From DAOUAJ01 sp034433615 (GTDB taxonomy: Bacteria > Chloroflexota > Anaerolineae > DUEN01): a DNA stretch of 18,958 bases. This document shows positions 1 to 9,600 of the stretch, one piece after another (position 1 is the stretch's first letter; every line of letters begins with the position of its first letter). The position numbers and the translations under genes were made by a program. The notes beneath the pieces are model-generated. The model ran no database searches. It was not told the origin of the DNA and worked only from the letters and a program-made list of their open reading frames with translations. The stretch spans positions 1 through 18,958 of the forward strand of contig DAOUAJ010000410.1 in assembly GCA_034433615.1 (NCBI GenBank), in the 5' to 3' direction.

Positions 1-3000
1 AGAGAGGAGACCTGCTCCATGTCCTTGGGGTCCAGCAGACCGGTCTCCCGGTTGAAGGCGCCCAGGATCTCCACCCGCTTGATGGAGTCAATCCCCAGGT
101 CCGCTTCCAGATTGGCCGACAGGTCCAGCATCTCCTCAGGATAGCCCGTCTTCTCGCTGACCAGGCGCAGCAAGATCTTTTGCACGGACAGAGGCTGCGC
201 GGCCGCCCCTCTCGGCGCGGGGGCGGAGGTCAACGCCTCAGCCGATGCGCTCGCTGCCGGAGCTGCCGCGGGTAGTGCCAATTCGGCCGGAACGGAGGGA
301 GGCATCTGGCTAAGCGAAACCGGAGCCGATGCCAACGACGCCGGTTGAGGGGGCGCGGCTGGAGTCTGTGTCACCGATGCCAATCGGCTCATAAACTGCC
401 GCATCACCGCTTCCTGCGTCTGCAGGAACTGTTCCATTAACCGAAGGTGAGCCTGCATGACCTGAGTTCGCCCATCTTGCTGGATAGGATTGGTTCCTTG
501 TTGGGTCATCGGAGTAAACGTCGGCGCAGTGTCTGGCGCTGGAGTTGGCCTCGCTGTCTCAGTGAGCCGCCCGCGATCGGCCCCGGCCATGGCATCGGCC
601 GTTGTCACGCCTTCCGCCACGTCCGTCATGGGGGAATTGTCGCCGCTATCGCCCGAAGTCTGGGAGATACGGTGGCGAAGTTGGCTCGCTACTTCCGGTG
701 AGATCGCCATGCCCGCCCAACCGGTCGCCAGCTTCACCGTCCTGGCAGGCTTCTTGCGAGTCTCTATCTGCCCAACAGATCCCAGCTCTAACCGGCGGGG
801 ATGGCGCCGCCGGTACAGCTCATCCAGGTTGAGAGGCACGCCCTGGGCACTGAGCAGGCCCAGCAGATGGTTGAGTTGGGTGATTCCGGAACGCTGCTGA
901 ATGTTGGCCGGAATCGCCAGGTGGGGCTGACCGCGCAGGATGTCTCCCACAAAGGCCGTCAGATTGCCGCGAGTGCCCACCTCAACAAAGATGCGGACGC
1001 CGTCTTCGTACATGGCCTGGATGGTCTCCCGGAAGCGTACCTGGCTCATCCAGGAGCTGGTAGCCAGAGCACGAATCTCGGCGACATCGTCACTGAATGG
1101 TGCTGCCGTAGCACACGAGTAGGTGCGTACCTTCGGCGCAGCCAGAGGCAATTGATCGTAAAACTCCTGGAAAAGGTGGATGTAGGGCGCAAAGAGCGGC
1201 GTGTGATAAGCCCGGTCGAAGGGCAGGACCTCATAGATCAGCCCCTGATTCTGCATGAGCGCCACTACGGCTTCCATCGCGGACTTTTCACCCACCACCA
1301 CCGACTGGTGCGGGCAGTTGTCCATGCCTACGTAAACCTCGCCGCCCACCTGCTCGATAATGGACGCGACCCGGTCTAGCCCGGCGCCCACCGCCAGCAT
1401 TACCGCCCGCGGCAGATCGGCATCCTCCACCCGCTCCTCGTATATCTGGTTCAGTTGGCTAAGATAGCGGCTCACAAATAGCCTATAACGGGCCACAAGC
1501 TCATCGTCAAGCTCATCGTCGCTCACCGGAATGATTCCGGCGGCGAGCATGGCAGAATACTCGCCCGTGCTGTGGCCGACGATCGCGTCAGGTCGCACAC
1601 CCAGCCGGGTGAGCAGAGTGAAAAGCGCCATGTTGGCTGTGAGCACTGCCTCGATGGCTCCGTCAATCCGCCACAAGTACGGCTCCATGCTCTCCTGCCC
1701 CGACCGCGCCGGACAGGGGAAGATAAAGTCGCTGGGCAGGTAGCCGCGAGGGTGATCCACAAAGATGCGATCTATCTGATCAAAACAGGCCCGCACCTCC
1801 GAAAAATGCGGGCACAAATCGGCCAGCATGTTTGGGTACTGCGACCCCTCGCCGGGGAAGAGGAACGCCAGCTTTCCTTCCGGGTGGAGGGGCTTTTCAA
1901 AGAAGTAGATGCCTCGCACCTCCTTGATCTGGCGGGTCTCCGGCTTCTCCAGGCGGGAGACCGCGTGGGCCAGCTTCTCGCGCAGGTCTGCGACGGACTC
2001 GGCTACCACGGCCAGGCGGCAGAGCTGCTCACCGATCTCTGCATTGACGGTGTAGGCCAGGTCCAGGAGGGCCACGTCCGGCGCGGCGTCCGCATAGGCC
2101 ATCAACTTACGGGCCCTCTCTACCAGTTGGGCACGGGAGTCTGCCGCCAGGATCACCACTTCGCTCTCCCACCGGTGCATGTGGCCGGGCAGCGCCACCT
2201 CCCGGGGTTCCGGCGCCTCCTCCAGGATCACGTGGGCGTTGATGCCGCCGAAACCGAAGGCGTTGACGCCGGCCCGGCGCGGCGTATCGGGCGTGCCGTG
2301 AATCCAGGGGCGAACCTCAGTGTTGATGTAAAAAGGGGTTTTCTCCAATTCCAGTCTGGGGTTCGGCTCGTCGCAGTGGATCGTCGGCGGCAACACCTTG
2401 TGGTAGAGAGCCAATGCCGCCTTGATGATGCCGGCGACGCCCGCGGCGGGCATGGCATGACCGATCATGGACTTGACCGAGCCCAGGGCAATACGAGACG
2501 GCCGACCATCCCGTCCGCCGAAGACGGCGCTCAACGCCTGAATCTCCGCCAGATCGCCCACAGGCGTGCCGGTGCCGTGAGCCTCGATCAGGCCCACGGT
2601 CTCCGGTGCAATGCCAGCCATCTCATAGGCCCGGCGCAACGCTAGTACCTCCCCCTCGACGCGCGGGGTCAGCACGCCGGTCGCGCGGCCATCGCTGGCA
2701 GTGCCCACCGCCTTGATCACGGCGTAGATGCGGTCGCCGTCGCGCTCGGCGTCCTCCCGCCGTTTCAGTACGATCATACCGAGCCCTTCGCTCAGGATCG
2801 TGCCGTCCGCGTCCTTATCGAAGGGACGGATCTCCTGGCGGCGGGAGAGGGCGCCCAGTTGGCAAAAGAGGGTCAAAATCGGGATAGGGGTAGTGACCTG
2901 GACGCCGCCTACCAGCGCCAGATCACACTGATCGGTGAGCAGATCGCGCATGGCGATCTCCACAGCGATCAGCGACGAGGCACAGGCTGCGTCTATCGTG

Positions 3001-3641
3001 TAGGATGGCCCCATCAGGTCCAGGCGGTTGGCGATACGCCCGGCAGTGATGTTAGGAACCAGCCCCGGCGCTGCCTCCGCGTTGAAGGGCGGCAGCCGCT
3101 TCTTCAGTTCCGCCCGAAGCAGTTGGAGGTCCGCCTGGCTGTATTCGGGGTGCAGGGTCTGTAAAATCTGCAAGGTCTGGTCCACCACCAGGCTGTGCTG
3201 GACCATGTTCAGGTTGCCCCGGTTCAGGTAGGTGCCCTTGCCCAGGATCACGGCGGTGCGGTGGCGCTCGTGCACGTTCTCCTTCAGCCGTTCCAGGTAG
3301 CCGGCATCGGCCAGGGCATCGTAGGCAACTTTCAGCGCCAGCCACTGGTCTGGCTCGCCACCCTCCAGGCCAGCGGGCATGATGCCGTAGTCCAGGGGGT
3401 TGAACTCCGCCAGAGGGCCTAAAAAGCCACCACGCTTGCAGTATACCCGGTCGTTGGTAGTGGAATCGGGATCATAGAACACGTCAGAGTCCCATGCCTC
3501 CAGTGGCGGGTCTGTCACCGCGTCCACTTTGTTCAGGATGTTCTGCCAGTACGCATCCAGATCGCGAGCGCCGGGGAACATGCACGCCATCCCGATAATC
3601 GCGACCTCCCCACCGACTCTGGCCCTATCCGATCTCTCCAT
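1..3641 (-). CDS. Type I PKS / PUFA-like synthase, KS-AT-ACP..., 3' part beyond the window
   Basis: The frame is open from ATG at 3641 to the left edge (about 1213 codons); I checked the frame for stops and found none. Domains in order: a ketosynthase at about residues 12-460 with active-site Cys220 in DAACASS, His355 in EAHGTGT and His395 in GHAMPAAG; an acyltransferase at about 540-890 with PGEGSQ, Ser691 in GHSTGEYSA and His813 in RAYHTPLF; a Pro/Ala/Thr-rich linker containing a conserved helix; and an ACP with phosphopantetheine Ser1186 in LGIDSIKRVEIL. That ACP motif and VKSMIGH in the KS resemble PUFA/secondary-lipid synthases. It follows the upstream megasynthase after 16 bases, with a G-rich run about four bases before ATG, so the two are probably co-transcribed and act together. 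Any KR, DH or further ACP domains lie outside the window. The product is unknown. Confidence 0.93.
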   Translation of the reverse strand, partial: MERSDRARVGGEVAIIGMACMFPGARDLDAYWQNILNKVDAVTDPPLEAWDSDVFYDPDSTTNDRVYCKRGGFLGPLAEFNPLDYGIMPAGLEGGEPDQWLALKVAYDALADAGYLERLKENVHERHRTAVILGKGTYLNRGNLNMVQHSLVVDQTLQILQTLHPEYSQADLQLLRAELKKRLPPFNAEAAPGLVPNITAGRIANRLDLMGPSYTIDAACASSLIAVEIAMRDLLTDQCDLALVGGVQVTTPIPILTLFCQLGALSRRQEIRPFDKDADGTILSEGLGMIVLKRREDAERDGDRIYAVIKAVGTASDGRATGVLTPRVEGEVLALRRAYEMAGIAPETVGLIEAHGTGTPVGDLAEIQALSAVFGGRDGRPSRIALGSVKSMIGHAMPAAGVAGIIKAALALYHKVLPPTIHCDEPNPRLELEKTPFYINTEVRPWIHGTPDTPRRAGVNAFGFGGINAHVILEEAPEPREVALPGHMHRWESEVVILAADSRAQLVERARKLMAYADAAPDVALLDLAYTVNAEIGEQLCRLAVVAESVADLREKLAHAVSRLEKPETRQIKEVRGIYFFEKPLHPEGKLAFLFPGEGSQYPNMLADLCPHFSEVRACFDQIDRIFVDHPRGYLPSDFIFPCPARSGQESMEPYLWRIDGAIEAVLTANMALFTLLTRLGVRPDAIVGHSTGEYSAMLAAGIIPVSDDELDDELVARYRLFVSRYLSQLNQIYEERVEDADLPRAVMLAVGAGLDRVASIIEQVGGEVYVGMDNCPHQSVVVGEKSAMEAVVALMQNQGLIYEVLPFDRAYHTPLFAPYIHLFQEFYDQLPLAAPKVRTYSCATAAPFSDDVAEIRALATSSWMSQVRFRETIQAMYEDGVRIFVEVGTRGNLTAFVGDILRGQPHLAIPANIQQRSGITQLNHLLGLLSAQGVPLNLDELYRRRHPRRLELGSVGQIETRKKPARTVKLATGWAGMAISPEVASQLRHRISQTSGDSGDNSPMTDVAEGVTTADAMAGADRGRLTETARPTPAPDTAPTFTPMTQQGTNPIQQDGRTQVMQAHLRLMEQFLQTQEAVMRQFMSRLASVTQTPAAPPQPASLASAPVSLSQMPPSVPAELALPAAAPAASASAEALTSAPAPRGAAAQPLSVQKILLRLVSEKTGYPEEMLDLSANLEADLGIDSIKRVEILGAFNRETGLLDPKDMEQVSS

Positions 3642-3657
3642 AAAACCCCCCCACGCC

Positions 3658-6600
3658 TCACGCTTTACGCATTACGTCTTCGCCGCAGATCAACACCTCG
3701 GCCTCACCCTTGCGACCGTAGTTGATCTCTTCCACCAGCCGCTGGACGCCGATCTCCGCCGGGACCAGGCTGACACCCCGACGGGCGAACTCCCGCCGCA
3801 GTTCCTCGGAGACCATCCCCGGCGCATCCCACGGCCCCCAGTTGATCGAGACGACGCGAGCCGGCCAGCGCCGGTCCAGGTAGACGGCCAGTTTGTTCAG
3901 CACCTCGTTGGCCGCGGCGTAGTCCCCCTGCCCCCGGTTGCCGAAGCGGCCGCTGATCGAGGAGAAGAAGACCAGGAATTTGAGAGTCTCCGGACGCAGC
4001 TTGCGGCTCAGGATAAACGCGCTGTCCAGTTTTGTGCCGATCACTCGCCGGAAGGACTCCGTCGTCTTATCCTTGATCAACTTATCCTCGACGATGCCTG
4101 CGCCATGGATCACACCGTCCAGGCGACCGAACCGGCGGTAAATATCGTCAATCAGCCTGCTGAAAGTTACCTCATCCCGCACATCAACGGAATGGTACTC
4201 GATTCTTGCCCCGGCCTGCTGCAAGGCGGCCAGGTTGGCCCGCATCTCCCGCTCCTGAAGCAGACGCTCGTAGGCTGCTTCCACCTCGGCCAACGGCACT
4301 TTGCGGCCGTCGTCGCCTAGCACTTGCACAAGCGCTGCCTTGATCTCGCGGGCGGAGATCAGCCCGGCCGTCTGAGGTGATTCTGCTGCAGGTGGCAGAG
4401 GCGAGCGGCCCACCAGGACGAGGGTTGGCTTGTAGCGCCTGGCCAGTTCCTGCGCGACCAGGGCGGTGATGCCTCGCGCGCCGCCGGTGACCAGGATCAC
4501 CGACTGCGCATCTATGCTGAGACCGGTGGGGGCAGAGCTGTCCACCGGTGTGGGGACCAGCCGCAGCGTCCGGCGCAGGACACCATCGTAGCCCACTTCG
4601 ATCAGCCCATCCCCGGCGGTGACTTCATTGAGGATGGCCTGAGCCGCGGCAGAGATGTCGGGTTGGCGATCAAGGTCTACCACCTTGACTCGAACGGCGG
4701 GCAGTTCTTGAGCTGCCGTCTTGAGCAGGCCAGCGATGCCACCGTGGCCGGGGAAGCTTGTACCCGGTAGGGTGAAGGCGGCGTCCTGGCTACTGCTGTC
4801 ACTGGCGAAGGAGCCACCCATGCCTGTAGCCGCCAGCAGGCAGGCACCACCCACCCGGGCCACAGCCGCCAGGTCCTCATGCAGCGCCTGCATCAGGTGG
4901 AACAGGCCGATCAAATCCTCGTTGAATGAGTCTCGCCAGCTCCTCAGGTCCATGCTCTCAAAGGTGCGCCCGCCCTGCAGCGGAGCCAGGTGCAGCAGGC
5001 TGCCAATCGGCCCATGTCTCTGGCGGACGGCGTCCAGCAGGGCCTGCACCCCTTTCCGGCTGGTGAGCTCGGCGGCATATCGGTTCTCACTACCCTTTGC
5101 CCCCCCAGAACCGGCAGTGAGCAGCACTGCCTGGTGGCCCTGGCAACGCAGCATCTCAGCCAGCGTGGGAGCGATCCCTCGTCCATCATCGGTGATCAGG
5201 ATCACCCGGCCGGGGGCGAGGGAGGCGGGAGCTCCGGTCAGTGGCACCGCGACAGATTCCAGCCGATAGCGCAGGATCGGCGCTGATTCGCGCGCAGGGG
5301 CCATAGTTTCAGGCGCAGAGTGTGCCGGAGCCACCAAACTGTCTTCTGCCTTGATAGCCGGCTGCTGGGGGAGATCTGAGACCTCGACCGTGGCCGGTTG
5401 AGCGGTCTGGGCCAGAATGCAGGTGATGATCCCCCGCAGCGTGCGCTGAGACTGGAGCTGCTCCATGCCTGGGCCGGTGATGATCCCCTCCAACAGCACA
5501 TGGCGACCCCGAAGCGCCCCCAGAATCTCCACGCGCTTAATGGAGTCAATGCCCAGGTCGGCTTCCAGGTTGGCGTCCAGGTCCAACATCTCTCGCAGAT
5601 AGCCGGTGCGCTCGCTGACTAGCGTCAGCAATTCGTCGCTCAAGCTCTTTTCATCCAGTGTTCTCTCGCCAAGCAAAGGGGGTTGCCCGTTTGCCGCCTC
5701 TGGTAGTGTTTGCTCTGCCCTGAAAAAGGGACGAGGGAGCGGGTTTTCATCGGCCGTGGCGCCACCCATGGCAGGGGCAGTGGGAGCTAAGGGCAGTTCT
5801 GTGGCCAGCGGCTGTTGCTGCAGCGCTGTCGTCTGCTGAGGCGAGAGCGTCGGTGTGCCGTTCAGATACGCGAGCATGACATTCTTCTGAGTCTCCAGGA
5901 AGCGGCCCATTAGTTGCTGATACTGGAGCATCACCTGGGTGACCTCATCGTCGGGGGCCGCCGTCGGGGCCATCTGAGAGGCATCGGTAGCCGGTGGTGT
6001 TTGCGCTGCCGGGATCGTCTGCGCAGCAGGCACAGCGTCCACCCTGATGGGCCTAGGGTGACGCGGTGATACGGTGACACGGTGACACGGAGATTCGTCC
6101 TGTCTCCGCGTCTCGCCGTCTCCGTGTCTCCCCCTCTCCTTGTCCCCTTGTCTCCTCTGCTCCTCCGCTCCATCGGCCAACCTCACCTTTAACGGCTCGA
6201 CGGTCAGCTCGGGCAACCCTTTCTGAACGTCACGCCACGGCCGAGCGCGCCCGCCATTCACCAGCCAGGTGATGGGGCCGTACCTGGCCTGCTCCGGGTC
6301 TTCGTAGGGACGACTGAAATCCAGCAGGTTCACCTGTCGGCCCTCAAAGAGTGGCTCCAGATGCAAGTCCAGGCCCGCGGCAACCAGTTGACCCAGGGCA
6401 CGTAGCAACGCGGGTATGCCCGCTCCGCCCCCATCTACTGCCACGGCCAGGTGCGGCTTGTCTGCCAGAATCTGGTCAACCAGCCCACTCAGCACGCTGC
6501 GAGGGCCAGCCTCTATGAAAATGCGGGCGCCCGCCCGATACATGGCCTCGATCTCTTTCTGGAACTCCACCGGGCGGGCCAGGTGCATGGAGAGGAGCTC

Positions 6601-9600
6601 TCGAATCGCCTCCGGCTCACAGGGGTATGGCTCACCCGTGGTGTTGGAAAAGACCGTGATCTGAGGCGCGTGGAAAGTCACCGTGCTCAGAAATCGCGCC
6701 AATCGTTCTCGGGCTGGCTCCACCAGGGGCGAATGGAAGGCGCAGGCCACAGGCAACTTCTGCGCCCGGATGCGTTGTGCCTCACATCGCCGCATTGCCT
6801 CTTCTATAGCTGCCGTGGGGCCGGAGATGACCGTCTGGCTGGGGGAGTTCAGGTTGGCCAGGGTCAGGTCAGGGATCCCCTTTGTGATCGCCTCCACCGT
6901 CGCCCGATCGCCTCGCACCGCCGCCATCGCACCAGAGTCCGGCCCGGTCGCCTCGGCCATAAAACGGCCACGCGCTTCGGAGATGGCGAAGAGCTCTTCC
7001 TGACCGAAGACCCGGGCTTGGCACAACGCCACGATCTCTCCATAGCTATGACCGGCCACGAAATCTGGGCGCACCCCCATCTTTTGCAGCAGGGTGCTAA
7101 CAGCGAGACCGGCGGCACCCAGGGCCGGCTGGGCGATGCGAGTATCGGTGAGAGCCTGCCGGTTGGCCTGGGTAGCTTCCTCGCTCTTGGTCGGGATGGG
7201 GAAGATGTAATCGCTGAGCGGCCTGGGCAGCCGTTCTGCCAGCACTCGATTGGCATGCTCGAACTGCTCGCGCACCAGTGGGAACTGCATCACCAGGTCC
7301 CGCAGCATGTCGGGGTATTGGGAGCCCTGTCCGGGGAAGAGGAAGGCCACCTTGCCAGCCTGACTCGATGGTTCCTGGGCGAAGTAGATGCCGCGCGAGT
7401 CCCGGATCAACATCTCGCCAGCGCCCATCCTGGCTTTAGCCTGAGCCAGTTTCTGCTGCAAATCCTCCAGGGAGGTGGCAACCACGGCCAGGGTCGAGAG
7501 CTCTCCGTCTTTTCTGATCTCAGTTAGTTGGCGATACCGGCGATACAGGGTGTACGCCAGGTCTCTCAGGAGCGGCGCGTTTCCTTCCCCCAGCCAGCCG
7601 TCCAGCTTGTTCATCTCGGCCAGCAAACTGCTGCGATCCCAGGCACAGAAGATCAACAGCTCCGCCGGCCAGGTTGAAGAGGCAGCCTGATCGGGCAGGC
7701 AAGGATCCTGGTATTCTTCCAACACCGCGTGGAAATTGGTGCCGCCGAAGCCGAAAGCACTCACGCCAGCCCGTCGCACGGCTCCCTCAGCGGTAGTCAA
7801 CCAGGGGCGGGCTTCGCTGTTCACATAGAGAGGGCTATCACTATGGCAGATCTTCGGGTTGGGCTCATCCACCAGCGTGGGCGGCAGCACCTTATGGTAC
7901 AGGGCCAGAGCTACTTTCATCAGGCCAGCCAACCCGGCAGTGCTCTTGGTATGGCCGATCATGGACTTAACGGAACCGATAGCACACACTTGCTTAGCGG
8001 CCTGGCTCTCCTGGAGAAGGGTCTCGAGCGCTTCGGCTTCTACCACATCGCCCACCCGGGTACCGGTGCCGTGAGCCTCGATCAGGCCAACGGTGGCAGG
8101 AGAGATGCCGGCTTTCGCATACGCCCGGCGCAGCGCACGCAGTTGACCCGCCGGACGGGGCGCGGTCAGACCCCTATCCTTGCCGTCGCTGGAAGCGCCG
8201 ATGCCCTGGATGACCGCGTAGATGCGGTCGCCATCTCGCTCGGCATCCTCCAGCCGCTTGAGAATCACCGCCGCCACCCCCTCGCTGATAGCGATGCCGT
8301 CGGCGTTAGCGTCAAAGGGGCGACAGCGGCCAGAGGGTGAGAGCGCGTGGGTCTTACTGAAGGCCAGGAAGGCAAAGGGGCTCTGGACCGCATCCGCTCC
8401 ACCCACGATCGCCATGTCTGCGCGGCCAGATTCCAGCTCCTGCACTGCTACATCCAGAGCAGCCAGGGAAGAACCGCAGGCAGCATCCACAACAAAGTTC
8501 GGGCCACCCAGATCGAAGCGGTTAGCGACGCGGCCAGCCAGCACGTTCAGCAGGATCCCCGGGAAAGAGTCCTCGGTCCACTCCGGCAGCATGTCGGAGA
8601 AGCGTGCGATGACCTCTTCCGACTCCGTGGCCAGGAAGTGAGGCAGGTAAGAGCGGAAGCCGTAGTGGAAGCCCAGGTCTCCCAGGCCACCGCCGGCGGC
8701 CACGATGACAGCAGTGCGCTCCCGTGGGAAAGGGCGCTCCAGATAGCCAGCGTCCACCAGAGCCGCCCGCACTACCTCCAGCATCAACAGTTGCACGGGC
8801 TCGATGGACGTCACCGAATTGGGGGGCATGCCATAATCCAGAGGATTAAACGGGACGTCGCCAATAAAGCCGCCCCACCGGGAGTAGATCTTGTCCCTGG
8901 CATTGCGGTCTGGATCGAAGTAGCGTCTCCAGTCAAATCGCTCAGGAGGAATTTCCGTGATGGCATCAACCTTATTGAGGATGTTTTCCCAGTAGACGTG
9001 CAAATTAGCAGCCCCCGGCAGAATGCAGGACATGCCGACGATGGCAATCCGAGAAGGTTGGGCTACCACCTGCACCCCATCTGCCTTTACCTTATCGGCT
9101 ACTTCCTCTGCTGCCAACGCCGCCAGCCGTTCCGAGCCCTGGACGGAAACCTCCTGATGCAATTCCTCGATGGTGCAAACCGTGTCCCGCAGAGCTGCTA
9201 CCTGGCCGATCATGTACATGCCCTGCTCGTACTGTTCATTCTCGTCCAGAGAGATGTACCTGGGTGTTTGCGGGTCCCCCGGATTACCCGGGGCAGGCTG
9301 GCCATGGCGGGGATGCCTGGCAATCCCCTTGGCCGCAATCCGAAGCCGGCCCAGGTTCAGAGCCTCCAGCTCCTCACGCAGGTGGTCGCCGGTGACCTTC
9401 TCCTGCAAGAGGTGTCGCCGACGCTCAACGAAAGTTCGGGTGTATGGGGTGGGCAGACAGCGGGTAACGTGACCCGGGCCTGTCTCCAACAGCACGGTCC
9501 CTTCACCGCGCAACGCCTCTACCTGGTAGCGGGGCACGATCGCCCTGGTGGCTACCGCTTCCCGTGTGAAAAGGTAGGCCGTGCCCATAAGCACACCCAC

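Noticed and set aside
3529..4320. Long plus-strand frames opposite the megasynthases (for example 263, 358 and 462 codons)
   Set aside because: They lie antisense to clear KS/AT/KR coding sequence and show no domain motifs; GC-rich genes often leave such shadows.
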